From the NCBI GenBank assembly GCA_963971285.1, contig OZ020258.1:12544614-12608613 (forward strand): a stretch of 64,000 nucleotides of DNA, written 5' to 3'. This document shows positions 1 to 11,272 of this stretch, in pieces (the stretch's first letter is position 1; every line of letters starts with the position of its first letter). This DNA comes from Astropecten irregularis. Taxonomy: Eukaryota; Echinodermata; Asteroidea; Paxillosida; Astropectinidae. A model generated the notes under the pieces. That model was not told the DNA's origin and searched no databases. It saw only the letters and a program-made list of their open reading frames with translations. The position numbers and the translations under genes were made by a program.

Positions 1-17
1 TTTATGATTGTACTCAC

Positions 18-115
18 GATAATGTTGGAAAGCTTGCTCAAACGTCGTGACTGGCTTGGGTATAGGTCTGGGATTCTCGTTTTTATCTTCGTCAACTATT
101 AAACTCAGTTCATCT
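18..115 (-). CDS. DDX43: DDX43 exon 7, entry to the DEAD-box core
   Basis: 98 bases, acceptor TTTGATCCAG, donor TTATC|GTGAGT. Encodes RDELSLIVDEDKNENPRPIP then KPVTTFEQAFQHY, the RPIPNP...TFDDAF motif just before the Q-motif. Downstream exons are outside the window. Confidence 0.85.
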
Positions 116-3100
116 CTGGATCAAAAGAACGGACAAAAAATTTACAAAAACAGAACGAGATCTGATATATCTCTATTAGTTCATTTAACTCCAGGGGTCG
201 CAGGTTCGAATCCCGCTCTAGTAAATTTTTATAATCATCAAATAACCACAAGGGAAACTGACTGAATTTTAAAGTCATTGAAAAGCCATGAAACCACACA
301 CACACCGCCATACCCCAAGGTTGGCGGTTGGCTTCTGACTGCCAAACGAACAAAGATAATTGACTATTGACTACCACCAACGTAGGGCTGGATGGCTCAG
401 TTGGTAAAGCGCGCCTGTATGGTATTCAAGAGGTCGCCGGTTCGAATCCCGCTCCAGTCATTTTTTCTTTGTTCACCTTTCAATGACTTACAATTAATCC
501 AGTCAGTTTCCCATGTGGTTATTTGATGATTATTTTAATTAAAAAGCTGTATCCTCTTTGAGTGATTCCCCATGTACTGTTCTCAGGTTGCAGCATTGCT
601 GCGTGTATCGGTGAAATGATCCTTGGGATATGGCGGTGTGTGCATGGTTTCATGGCTTCTGACTGCCAAACAAACAAAGATAATTGACTATTGGGGACAC
701 CACCAACATAAGGCTGGATAGCTCAGTGCCGGTACAGTATTCCAGTGTGGCGGTCTCAGCTGTCTCCCAGTCTCAGCTGTCCCCCTGACGTAGCTAGACA
801 TTGCACGCCACTTAAACAGACGACTTTCCCGTTGTTGTGTGCAGAGATGGCATGACCTATATTACCATATTTGGAAAGGGGAACCACTGAGACCGGGAGA
901 CAGCTGAGACTGCCACACCGGGGGTGATGAAAATGAAAAAACTGCACAGAAAATGAGAGAAGGTTTTTACATACCTGATCTGTCGTGCTTCTAGTTCCGT
1001 CATATTTTTGACGGCGGGCGATATGATGTAGAAATCTTTGACGACATCAGGATAATCTTTCAGAACAAAAAAGGAGAAAAGATATTGCAAACCTCAAAAC
1101 AAACACTAACCGTCACTTCGGACAACCATCCTCAAATTGAGTTGAACAAACTTTAGGGAACATATAGGATTTGCAAATTCTGCGTTTTCACAGAAGTGAA
1201 AGTCTTAAACTTCCTTATAGACGTTGTTTCATGTACCTTTTTACATTTTGTTCATCTGGATAGCAGAAATACGGCCGAAATAATCTTGCCCCCCTCTAAA
1301 TCCTTCACAGTTACATCACGCTTTCGAAATGCTAAAAACGATCTTTTTAAAAAACACTAAATCTTGATTTCCTTGAAAAACCCAGCATCTGATGAACCAA
1401 GATTTCCCATGGTGACTGTCTGCACTGTTTACGAACTGTTGAGTCCATTTTCTGTTTTAAACTCAATATTTTTTTGAGGAGGCCTTGCAAATACATGTAC
1501 TGTATGCTGCCTTTAAAAGCAAGATTTAAATTCAGCATTTGATATGTTCAATGTTTGAAACAATTTGGAGCGAAAAGATGCCCCAGATGACGAAAGATTG
1601 CATGTTTGTTTGCTTGTACTTGTACTCCTATCCAGTGTATTGAAGGTACAGTGCAGGATTGGTAACATACCCTTACAGAAATGTTCACAGATTTCCGTGT
1701 AACTTTCAGGGTATGAAGATGGTGCTGGTAGAAACATACCCTTAAAATATTTACGCCTAAAAAAGGAGTAAAACAATGACCGAAAACAGTTTTGATCTCG
1801 GGGTAAGATCAAAACCATTCTTTATCATGTTTATGTTTTATAAGAAAAACTGAGTCGGGTTTTCGCTATTTTCTTGTGACTCAGATGTCCGATTGAGCTC
1901 AAATTTTCACAGGTTTATCATTTCATGTACAATTGTACATATTTGATCAGACAAAGTGTGAGTGCTGTTCTGTGACCGTTACCAATCATATATTATACCT
2001 TTAAATTGTAGATAAAATTATTTTTTAGAAGTCGGACATTTCGTAAGAAGTCTTAGTTTGCTTAAACAATAGGAAGGCCTCTCTGGAAACGACCCTACTA
2101 GGATAGAAATGTCAGAAATGTCCACATACTTGCCCATTTCTCCATTTCTGAGTTGGCAGCCTGAGCGAGGGCCTTCGTCCAATCGATCGCAGGCCTGTAA
2201 AATCAAGCAGTTATAATCATTCAATACAATCTATATGCAGGCCTCAAATTCGGTGCCCACTTTTACCCGCGGCCAAAATTGGCCGTGTGCCCTTTTCTTC
2301 TCGGCCGCGGTGCCCCCTGAAACTGTGTCTATTATTTCCCATAAATTTCCAATCTTACATCCACGCAAAAAATAAAGCAGATTTCCTACCGAGAAAAGCC
2401 CGGCCATGATCCATGTACCGAGCCCGACCTGCCGCAACTGCACCATACAGCGCGCCCACTACATACCGTACCATCATCATCTATACACACGTGTTTATGT
2501 TGCATTGCATGCATGCACAGTAGACTTCCGGACTATTTCGCTGGTGCACGTTTGCTTTGAATTTGAGGCTATTACGTGCGCGGATACCAGGCGTGGAAAA
2601 GTCGGTATGCATGCGGCCTGTGCTATGTTAACGTTCTCCATGCGATCGTCATTTTCGGAAGGCGATTCACGATAATCGAATACGTGAAAAGAGTTTTCTA
2701 CTTGGCCAAATGGACAAAATAACCGACTGGAATTCAAGCAACATTTAGCTGGTCAGGAAAATGCAATTTACGGTACTTTGGAAGGACGGACGGTCAGAAT
2801 ATTTTTACAGGGATATCGCAACGATATGGTCATTCGAGGTATCAAGTTTTTGATCGAGGGTTGGCCGTTAACTAGCGGCATGCCTGTACCACACAACCAG
2901 TTGATTTGTTTTGTGTACGGTACGTACTCCATCGAAAGTTATTACAGTGTCAACAGTTTACTTGAGACTGTATGCGACTTTTTGTCTTGCTTGGAATAAA
3001 ATGCTCTCGAAAACCGGTACATTGAGGATATAGCTAAAAAGAAAACTTAAGAAAAACTTATGGAGGCATCTGAGTGTAGTCAAGGCTTGAGGATAATAAT

Positions 3101-6100
3101 AAAACAGTTTTCAATTTTTCCAGATATTATTTTTCAGGTCACAGCGAACAAACAGGCTCGCTCGGGTAATTGAGATATATGAGATATGTTTTTATCCCTA
3201 GGGAAGGATACTTTATTTCTTTTTGCATCTTCAAACATGTTAGAAGCTTTGCTTTAGTTTTGTATCCTTGGTCAGAGGAAATGAGGTGATTCCCCTCTCC
3301 ATATCTGTTCCTGTCATTTCACAGGAATTTTAAGGCGATTCTTCATTATTTTGTACTTGTACTGGCTCCAAAACAGTGTTTGACCTCGGTGCCTTTCCTT
3401 CATTAAAAAATGGCCTTATTGCCTCTGGGTTTGGCCACAGTGCCCCTAAAATGTCCACTTTCTTGGGGCCAAAATGGCAGTGCCCTAAAATCATTGAAAT
3501 TTGAGGCCTGTATATGCACGATTATGATTAAAGGTAATATCATACTTCGGTTTTTGTCAAAGAAATGCAGATTCATGGGCAAAAATATCAAGGAAGATAC
3601 AGTAACAGTCATCTGTGAAATTCCCAATCCCATACGGTGCCCACTTTTTGAGAAAACAATGAAAACCGCCCACCGTATTTACAAAATATTTTCACCATTA
3701 TTTTTTATCTTTAAAAGATCAAAATTGTTTTGGGCCATTTGTTTCACTCTTCTTGATAAATACAGCATTTCAGGCAGAAATTGGACGGTATGTTTCTACC
3801 ATCACCATCTTTATACCCTGTAAGTTATAGGTAAATCTGTGCAGATTTCTGTTTCGGCATGCTACCAAAGTATGATACTACCTTTAAAGCAGTGAGTTCT
3901 AATGGACCTTATTGATGATAGCCTGTCTTCGGCACTACGCATGGGCATGCAAAGGACAGCGGGTAATCTAATTTTGTGTATTAATTTAAGACACAAAATA
4001 TGAACTGAATATGAATATAAATGTATTTCAATTTACCTTTTCACTACTCCATTTGCTGGACCTAAAAAGAAAAAAGGGAGATTATGGGAAAACAGGTCAA
4101 TTACAAAATGACAAACAAACTTTAAACAACAAAATATGAAACATAAAACCAGTGTTGTATCCGAGTCCACAACTTCTGAGGCCAAGGCCGAGTCCGAGTC
4201 TCTGAGGTCGAGTAGTTTGTACACGGGACATATGGGGGCTGGGAGATTTATCAAAGAAAAGGGGAGTGTAAGGTAAGATTTTGGCCCAAATTCAATTGAA
4301 ACCTATTCTTTATTGTAAATAGAAATATTTGACATTGATGTGAAGCAGCTGAATATGAAAACGGTGATTTTTTGTGGTTTTCTGGACCTACTTAATTGCA
4401 AGTACCGCACACATCGCTCATATCATGCTATGGAAACTCCGTACGTGGAGCGCCCGCCCTCACACCAGAATGGCGCCCATGGCGATTACACGTTTCAGTA
4501 GAGAGTTCCCCATCTTGCGCGTAGCACTATATAATCTTTGTGTACTATGTGTACTTGCTACTCACTTGGTAATAATGATGACTTTGACCGATAGGACGTC
4601 GGTGGATTCATCAAGTCTTCTATCATCTTGCGGGCCTTCTCAATGGCTTCTTCCGTTCCTCGCAACTCCACGGCCACTGTGCCGTCATCATTCGTACTAC
4701 CTCTTGGTACCTGGGTACACATCAAGGCCCAAGAGAAAAGGTGGCAATCATACCATAAAGTGCTTTCAAAAACTTGCACACATTCATACATAAAGAAAAT
4801 TTAGGTACATGTAGCACTTAAATAAAGGGAGTATGCAAAGATGTGCATTTTGGCTGAATTTGGTACTTAAACAGAAGTGAAGGTCTTAAACTCCCTTACA
4901 GGCGTTGTTTCATGTACATTTTTACGCTTTGTTCATCTGGATAGCAGAAATACGGCAGAAATAATATTGCCCCCTCCGAATCCTTCATGATTACACCACG
5001 CTTTCAAAATGCTACTAAATCGTTCGGACGAACGATCTTTTTTAAAAGACACTATTAAATGAAGATTTCCTTGAGAAACCCAGCATCTGATGAACCAAGA
5101 TTTCCCATGGTGATTGTTTGCACTGTTTACAAGCTATTGAGTCAATTTTCTGTCTCAAACTCAATAATTGTTTTTGGAGGTCTTGCAAATCCTGCATGCT
5201 GCATTTAAAGACTAACTAGAGAAGATACGATTTAATTATCATTGCGGATGTCAACAAAAACGAGCAATTTTGAGCTGAAATTTGAATTTCCGTTACGTAC
5301 AAAAAAAAAGTCACGCTTCTGAATGCATCTTCTCGACACCAGGGAACACCAGGGTGAGTCATTATGACACAGATCGCCGATTAACAGTCATTTTAGGGGT
5401 GGGAAATCATGTTCTCATGTTTTTAAATTAAAGTTATACGTCCTGTAGCTCTATGTATACGACAACACATCAGAATTGTACCGAATAGGGCTACAGTTAC
5501 TGCAGCTAGTACTTACCTTGATGTTTGCACCACTTTCATCCTGCAGTTCCCGTATCTTGCATCCCTGGCGACCTGCGGGTTTGAAATGATTAAAGGGCTA
5601 GTCTAAAACATTTGAGTTATTTAGAGATTTAGGTTTTTTAAGATAGATGAACTAAAAACACAAATAAAGACAGGGATTTTCTTGCAATTCCCAATCTTGC
5701 CAATTAAAAACTAAAAAGCCGTATCCTCTTTGAGTGATCCCCCATGTACCGTTCCCAGGTTGCAGCATTGCTGCGTGTATCATTGAAACTATTGGGGTTA
5801 CCACCAACGTAGGGCTGGATGGCTCAGTTGGTAGAGCACCTACATGTATACGGTAGTGCTGTGCATTAAAAACGGATTTCCCAGCTCCCGCTTAAAATCT
5901 AGCCATCCGGTTTCAAAATTTCAAAAACGGTATAACAAAACCAACTTTTAAAAATGTAGACTGACGGAAGCGACGATCGCTCGAAAGAAGACGTAAACAT
6001 ATCGCGTACGATGCATCATGCACACCGCATGCCACTTGGCCGCATGGCCCAGCCCATGCAGCAGCAGCATTGCATCCAGAAAAATCCACGATGTCTATCC

Positions 6101-8028
6101 GCGCCGCACCATTCAAAGCATACGTTGTGCACCAGTACACAGTCGCCAATTCGCGATCGGGCCGGAAGTGTGTATTTGGTGCATGCACTCATGTCGTGCT
6201 CGGTACCGTGGATTTCGGCCTGCTTCAATGCAGATTTTTCAGTAAGAAATGTGACATGTCACGTTGAGCAAGTTATGAACGATTCTGACTGAACATTGTG
6301 TAAGTTTGCCGGTACCAAATCATCGCAAGATTCCCAAACACGCACGTAGATCGATACCAGAAACTGAATGTATACGTCGGAGCAACGATCGTTGTACTAT
6401 GTTTTACACACTCCTACGCACAGCGCTATGCATCCATTGATCATGCACATTATCAACACGTGCGTAATATAGCACTATCATTCATTTTTATAAATCGGAG
6501 CTCGGGCAACCGCTAATTTTTTCAAAGCGTTTTCCGGTTTTCAAAAGCTCCGAAAATGCACAGCACTACTGTACGGTATTCAGGAGGTCGCCGGTTCGAA
6601 TCCCGCTCCAGTAAATTTTTCTTTGTTCACTTTTCAATGACTTAAAAATTAAAGTCACAAATCTCATTTTGGAACAGCAGAAGCTATGAAATAATCGCTG
6701 CGTTAAAGGGAGCATATAGGATTTACAAAGATGCGTTTTGGCTGAATTGGGTACAGAGTGAAGGTCAGTTATTGGTTAAACGTCCTTACAGACGTTGTTT
6801 CATGTACCTTTTTACACTTTAAATTCATCTGGATAGCACAAATACAGCCGAAATAATCTTGCACCCCTCCAAATCCTTCACGGTTACACCAGGCTTTCGA
6901 AATGCTAATAATTCGTTCAGACAAACAATCTTTTTAAAAGACACTAAATCTTGATTTCCTTGAAAAACCCAGCATCTGATTAGTCCGAGTAACTTGGACC
7001 CTAAAAATCGCCTTTTTTAACATTTGGACATGGTCTGGCGATAGTAGGGTCCAAGTACCTTGTTTGCATTTTGGTTGCAAGAGCTCCATTTTGCAATGTT
7101 TTGCCTCTACCCCGAGTCAAAATCCTGTGATTTCACCTCCAAAACGATCCCAAAATGTCTCATGCGGCCAGCTATGGAGCAAGGGAGAATTGTAGATTCC
7201 AATAATGACAAAGTTTACTCGCATTTTTTGAAGAAAAGATAATTTTTCCCATAAAAATGGGCACAGAGACCTCCTATAAAATGAGCACAGTGTCCGTTGG
7301 GTCGGCCATCTTGGTTTTTCAAATTGTACACTGGTACCCGGAAAAAATTAGGGGAAATATGATCTTTTCTTTAAAAAATGTGAGTAAACCTTGTCATTAT
7401 TGGAATCTCCAATTCTCCCTTGGTCCATAGCTGGCCGCATGAGACATTTAAGGATCGTTTTGAAGGTGAAATCAAAGGATTTTGACTCAGGCTAGAGGCA
7501 AAACATTGCAAAATGGAGCTCTTGCAACCAAAATGCAAACAAGGTTCTTGGACCCTACTATCGCCAGACCATGTCCAAATGTTAAAAAAGGCGATTTTTA
7601 GGGTCCAAGTTACTCGGACTAGCATCTGATGAACCAAGATTTCCCATGGTGACTGTTAGTGTTTGCACTGTTTACGAACTGTCTCAAACTTTTTTCTGTC
7701 TCAAACTCAATAAATTTTTTTGGAGGCCTTGCAAATCCTGTACGCTGCCTTCAAAGTTATAAACTACACAATCACCCCGCCATTGGCACTGGCATTGCCA
7801 CGTACATACTGTGCATGTGCAACAGTAAACATGTGATGGGCCTCGGCCTAACGTTAGGCCTTACGGCCCTAAGTTACTGGCCTTTTCCTTACCGATTATC
7901 CTGCCAACGTTATCGGATTCCACAGACACTGTGTCGAAGCCCGAAGTCCACTGCCTTGACGGTTTACTACGGTATTCCTGGCTCTGAACTTCAACATCGA
8001 ACCCATTTCTTTCAAATCTCGTCGACAT
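18..8028 (-). CDS. DDX43: DDX43-like KH/DEAD-box RNA helicase, 5' part (7 coding exons, runs off the left edge)
   Basis: Seven exons join in frame (136, 56, 145, 25, 65, 82 and 98 bases) to give about 202 residues. Residues 31-100 form a KH RNA-binding domain: VGRIIGRQGCKI carries the GXXG loop (GRQG, about residues 46-49), then ELQDESGANIK and a final helix EEAIEKARKMIEDL. The linker has RPAIDW, EKWANYPDVVKDFY and RPIPKPVTTFEQAFQ, which match the human DDX43 order IDW, KWADLPPIKKNFY, RPIPNPTCTFDDAF. The last motif leads into the Q-motif of the helicase core, whose exons lie left of the window. The family are ATP-dependent RNA helicases with one N-terminal KH domain, best known from germ cells. 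The start was set at the ATG at 8026-8028; an in-frame ATG upstream at 8127 cannot be excluded. Vasa and DDX5 relatives lack the KH domain. Confidence 0.85.
197..740 (+). repeat. tRNA-derived SINE-like repeats, two damaged copies
   Basis: The head at 386-460 folds as a degenerate tRNA: a 7-bp acceptor stem (GGCTGGA with TCCAGTC), the D arm GCTCAGTTGGTAAAGC, and the B box GGTTCGAATCC. The same unit recurs at 5814, 23934, 24790 and 39253-40069. It ends in a TTTCTTTGTTCAC-type body, so it is a dispersed repeat, not a tRNA gene. Confidence 0.7.
739..927. repeat. Foldback element inside a SINE copy
   Basis: Inverted ends GTGTGGCGGTCTCAGCTGTC and the reverse complement near 905-922 flank a unique centre. 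It interrupts a SINE copy after its partial tRNA-like head. Confidence 0.5.
975..1056 (-). CDS. DDX43: DDX43 exon 6
   Basis: 82 bases, acceptor TTCTGAAAG, donor ATCAG|GTATGT. Encodes NYPDVVKDFYIISPAVKNM then TELEARQIR, matching the PPIKKNFY...MSKVEADSWR stretch of the family. Confidence 0.85.
1153..1516. mobile_element. MITE family C (TTAA)
   Basis: Terminal inverted repeats read TTAGGGAACATATAGGATTT on the left and the complement of TTAAAGGCAGCATACAG on the right; TTAA is intact on the right only. Lies in a DDX43 intron. Other copies: 4821-5208 and 6703-7755. Confidence 0.7.
1640..2004. mobile_element. MITE family B (TTAA)
   Basis: Left end GAAGGTACAGTGCAGGATTGG, right end the complement of TTAAAGGTATAATATATGA. 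Copies at 16834, 25935 (partial), 38600 and 52263. Non-coding. Confidence 0.7.
2130..2194 (-). CDS. DDX43: DDX43 exon 5, IDW linker
   Basis: 65 bases, acceptor GATTTTACAG, donor GCAA|GTATGT. Encodes RPAIDWTKALAQAANSEMEKWA, which aligns with the IDW...KWADLPP segment before the helicase core of human DDX43. Confidence 0.8.
2231..3519. mobile_element. Candidate non-autonomous DNA element with inverted ends
   Basis: TATATGCAGGCCTCAAATT at the left faces TTTGAGGCCTGTATA at the right, and both arms continue into related sequence about GGCCAAAATTGGC/GGCCAAAATGGC and GTGCCC. No convincing coding region lies inside. It fills most of the DDX43 intron from 2195 to 4036. Confidence 0.4.
3528..3887. mobile_element. 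MITE family A (TTAA)
   Basis: Ends TTAAAGGTAATATCATACTT and the complement of TTAAAGGTAGTATCATACTT, with TTAA on both sides and about 360 bp long. The commonest repeat of the window. Confidence 0.8.
4037..4061 (-). CDS. DDX43: DDX43 microexon (25 bases)
   Basis: Flanked by CTTTTTAG and GTAAAT. It adds PANGVVK and is the only short segment here that restores phase between the exons on either side. It is inferred from splice signals and phase. Confidence 0.65.
4566..4710 (-). CDS. DDX43: DDX43 exon 3, end of the KH domain
   Basis: 145 bases, VPRGSTNDDGTVAVELRGTE to SYRSKSSLLP. Acceptor GTACCCAG, donor CCAA|GTGAGT. Encodes the last KH strand and helix, then a serine-rich linker. Confidence 0.85.
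4821..5208. mobile_element. MITE family C copy
   Basis: Same core as 1153-1516 (ACAGAAGTGAAGGTCTTAAAC, GCGTTGTTTCATGTAC, CCAGCATCTGATGAACC), ending CATTTAAAG. Lies in the DDX43 intron between exons 2 and 3. Confidence 0.65.
5517..5572 (-). CDS. DDX43: DDX43 exon 2, KH core
   Basis: 56 bases encoding RQGCKIRELQDESGANIK. Acceptor AACCCGCAG, donor AAG|GTAAGT. Completes the GXXG loop and following strand of the KH fold. Confidence 0.85.
5814..6614 (+). repeat. tRNA-derived SINE split by a hAT-like MITE
   Basis: The tRNA-like head begins at 5814 (GGCTGGATGGCTCAGTTGG), breaks at 5853 and resumes at 6569 with TATTCAGGAGGTCGCCGG and the B box. Confidence 0.65.
5854..6568. mobile_element. hAT-like MITE inside the SINE
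   Basis: Inverted ends TAGTGCTGTGCATT and AATGCACAGCACTA. Flanks TGTATACGG and CTGTACGG look like a decayed 8-bp target duplication. Small reading frames inside show no recognisable domain. Confidence 0.55.
6703..7755. mobile_element. MITE family C copy carrying a nested insertion
   Basis: Starts TTAAAGGGAGCATATAGGAT and ends CTGTACGCTGCCTTCAAAG. The copy is split at CAGCATCTGAT by the element at 6981-7621. Lies in DDX43 intron 1. Confidence 0.7.
6981..7621. mobile_element. Mutator-type foldback element with 9-bp target duplication
   Basis: Ends TAGTCCGAGTAACTTGGACC and its exact complement; the arms pair over roughly 260 bases each. GCATCTGAT (6972-6980) is repeated exactly at 7622-7630. 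A 9-bp duplication with long inverted repeats is typical of Mutator-like elements. No transposase coding. Confidence 0.75.
7893..8028 (-). CDS. DDX43: DDX43 first coding exon
   Basis: Begins MSTRFERNG and ends in VESDNVGRIIG. Donor is ATCG|GTAAGG. The intron splits the first glycine codon of the KH GXXG loop (phase 1). No signal peptide. No clear promoter element is seen upstream. Confidence 0.75.
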
Positions 8029-8457
8029 CTTAGAACAAATACTACTTTTGACGAACTTTTCAAGACAATTCCGTTCACAAGACGCACATGTTGGATTGAC
8101 ACAAACGTAATTCAGGCAAATGAACACTGTACTGTACAGTCACAGTTGTAGAGTCTGGGTTTCAGACATAGGAATAGACTGGTGCCTGCTTGATTGACAG
8201 AAACTTTATAGTAGACTTGAGACAAGTCGGAGTTTTGTGGTAGTTATCGGTTTGGCTCTTTACTTTATATAATGCATTTAAGCAACTCATTACAATATTG
8301 TGTTTCTATTGTTGGTTGAAAAGTGAAGTAAAAGCATATGCTAATTTTTACAAATATGAGCCAAAATGATTCCTTTCTACTTCCCCATATCTATTCAGGT
8401 GGGACTGTCAATGGAAAATTACTGGGATATTTCATGTGATCTTGTCTATAATAATAC
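8029..8457. other. Region upstream of DDX43, no gene seen
   Basis: Probable promoter and 5' UTR side of DDX43. No convincing TATA box, CpG-rich stretch or repeat boundary was found by eye. Confidence 0.4.
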
Positions 8458-8862
8458 ATGGGTTTACACCTTGGCGGCCATCTTAGATTATGATCGCAAC
8501 TTCAAAACAAGGCACTTCCACGCATGCGCACTTTTCAAAGTGTAAACCCATCCATTGTCGAAGACAACACACAGGTTTACACTTCGGCAGTTTTGTTCGT
8601 GACTTCAAAACGAGGCACTACCACGCATGCGCACTTTTCAAAGTGTAAACCCGTCCATTGTCGAAGACAACACACAGGTTTACACTTCGGCGGTTTTGTT
8701 CGTGACTTCAAAACGAGGCACTACCACGCATGCGCACTTTTCAAAGTGTAAACCCGTCCATTGTCGAAGACAACACACAGGTTTACACTTCGGCGGTTTT
8801 GTTCGTGACTTCAAAACGAGGCACTATCACGCATGCGCACTTTTCGAAGTGTAAACCTGTGT
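8458..8862. repeat. 103-bp tandem array of a palindromic unit
   Basis: About four units; the last three start at 8573, 8676 and 8779, exactly 103 bases apart. Each unit opens GGTTTACACTTCGG and holds AAGTGTAAACC, so it is itself an inverted repeat. CGCATGCGCACTTTT is conserved. Confidence 0.85.
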
Positions 8863-10569
8863 ATTGTCTCCATTATTTTTTCTTTCAGTCTCCATCTTTT
8901 TGCGACTTTTACCCCGGGCCATCATGCATCCTGTGTTGTACTATAAATTATTCCTACCATTGATTACTTTCTGAATTGCATAAATTGAGGTTTTCGATGA
9001 TCACAGAAATTATTTTTATGGAGACATTTTTTGAATGGAAGGTTTCTGGTCTTCATGCTGCATAGCCTTATTTGTGAATGAATTAGTTGTCTTTTCTAAA
9101 AAAATCCTTCAAAACGAAACAAAACTAGACAAAATACGACAAAAAAAAATGAAACTAGATGAAATAAAACAATACAAAACAACACAAAACAAACAAGACA
9201 ATACATAACAATATGCAAATATGCAAAACAAACCCAAATATACAAGATACAAAACAAAACAAGAAGAAACAAAATGAAACAAAACAAAAAAAACAAGAGA
9301 TCTACGTCTGTCTGCAACAGAACATAGAGCTTTTCCGCTCCATGTTTTAAAAATTAATTTATGAATCCGTGCAACATTTGATCTAAATGTATGTTGTCGA
9401 CCTTGCCTAACATTGATATTTAGTGAAAGAATCATGATCCTAGCTTTTACCACTTTTAAATGAGGAACTACTTCCTGTTTGACCGGAAGTAGAGGTCACA
9501 GAGGTCAAGCAATGTGTCATAAAGAAAGACCTTGCCTAACAATCACTTTTGGTGAGAGAATCATGATCCTAGCTCTTACCACGTTTAAATGAGGAGCTAC
9601 TTCCTGTTTGACCGGAAGTAGAGGTCAAAGAATTAACTTAATATCTCAAACGGTTGATTTATTGTTGATTTTTAAAGATTTTGATGATTAAATTCAAATC
9701 GCTTGTAATTTGACACCTGATGACGTCATCATGACGTATTTTGTTCGCATACATCTATGCTGTATGGACTATGCCTATGCAAACTTATGGAACTATATGG
9801 AACAAAATTAAACGGCAAAAGTGCCCTGTAGAACGAAACGTGTACAAAGTCTATGGGCCGTGGGAAAATGAAGAAGACGAAGAAGAAAACAAATCTTAAC
9901 AAAAAGAAAGACTTTTCCGCAACCATGCGGAAAAGCCAACAATTCAAATTCAATTGATTGACTATAGCGCCCGAGAACATAAATGCACCACATTAAACAC
10001 AACATGACTGGGTTTACAAATGTGTGTAATATATATATATTTATTTGTTTCAACTATTATTTATTTTAATAAATGCTAAGTAATACGGGCTGCATTTTGG
10101 TCTTACTAGAATCGTCTGTATGCAGACTCTGTACATTAACAATTACACATGAATGCATGGTTGCTTATTTTTAATTTTTAAGAGTACAAAATTAATTATT
10201 ACACATAATATATCTGTGCAGAACAATAAACAACTACAACAAAAACTAATTTAAAATTACTATTTAATAAAGAAAAATGATCATGCACATTGAATATAGG
10301 CCTAGTAAGTGTAAATGTTAATTTATTTTTTATGACTACTAATATCAAGGGAGAACAAAATTAAAAAGTTTTTTAATGAATACGTCAAAACCCTTTTGCA
10401 CCTGGATTTTTCTTGAAGCTTTGTTTTCTTCTTTGTGGGCCGAAAAAACATAATCATTAAACTTGTCTCATTACCATTTATCGACCTTGTTACATGTGAC
10501 GCTGTGTTACATTGTTACACACTTTAAATATGTCACAATCCACTTGTAATTAATATCCTTTTCCCGCAT
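8863..10569. repeat. A-rich low-complexity DNA and a duplicated segment
   Basis: 9110-9300 is an A/C-rich tract of AAAACA-like units. Two related segments of about 110 bases follow (9400-9515 and 9531-9635) sharing ATCATGATCCTAGCT and CTTCCTGTTTGACCGGAAGT. 9640-10569 is AT-rich with no gene seen. Confidence 0.5.
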
Positions 10570-10573
10570 CAAG

Positions 10574-10806
10574 GGCATTTCTCAAATCTCAGCTCTGGCT
10601 CCAGCTTCGTCTCTGTTTTCATATGCTGAAAGCATAGGTTGTGGTTTTTCATTGAAGCTGAAGCTCCGTTTTCTTTTACAAACCAGAGAATCTACTTCAA
10701 AACCGCAGTCAAAAGTCTCTATTTTGATACCTGTAATGTTAGAATTGATTCACGAAATGGAGCTTGAGCCGAAGCCGGAGCCAGAGCTGAGCTTTGAGAA
10801 AAGCCC
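10574..10806. mobile_element. MITE family D
   Basis: Inverted ends GGGCATTTCTCAAATCTCAG and the complement of GGGGCTTTTCTCAAAGCTCA. Copies at 31632-32130 (interrupted) and 45350-45530 (partial). Confidence 0.6.
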
Positions 10807-10982
10807 CAAATTTATCTTAACCCAAAATGTCACACCCAATTTTTACATCTCTTGGCAACAAAGGGTTTATACCCATAACACATACGCTCTTCAATGAATG
10901 TGGCACACCATGCAACTACAGTGTAGCTCTTTTCACAATTTCTCAAATACCTATCCCAAACCTATCTCTTTTAATGACACCA

Positions 10983-11134
10983 GGGGTCGATTTTACAAAA
11001 CCCTGCGATCGATAGTAACTCGAGTTACGAAGGATAACTCATCGGAGAGGGACCTATCCTATACGTAGGACTGAAATGCATCAAAGGTCCTACGATTGAT
11101 AGTAAGTTACAAAAAGTTTGGTGAAACCAACCCC
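10983..11134. mobile_element. MITE family G (GGGGTCGATTTCAC ends)
   Basis: About 150 bp between GGGGTCGATTTTAC and the complement of GGGGTTGGTTTCACC, with conserved GTAACTCGAGTTACGAAGGA. Related copies: 12217, 44009, 50048. Confidence 0.65.
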
Positions 11135-11272
11135 AGGCAAGTTTTGACCATTGCTTTTGCTGTTGTTTCCGTTTTTCCCCCAACAGAACCGCCAAACTAA
11201 TTTCTAAAAAGCAACACATTTGCGCACCATAAACCTTTCCCTGAAATTACAGAAGCCATATTTTCCATCCCA

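Noticed and set aside
386-460. A tRNA gene
   Set aside because: The fold is good but the anticodon loop is irregular and the unit recurs with a fixed non-tRNA body at many sites, so it is a SINE head.
6011-6292. Overlapping small frames on both strands near 6.0-6.3 kb
   Set aside because: They lie inside the hAT-like element at 5854-6568 and have no recognisable domain.
8458-8862. A CRISPR array
   Set aside because: The whole 103-bp unit repeats with no unique spacers, and the DNA is from an animal.
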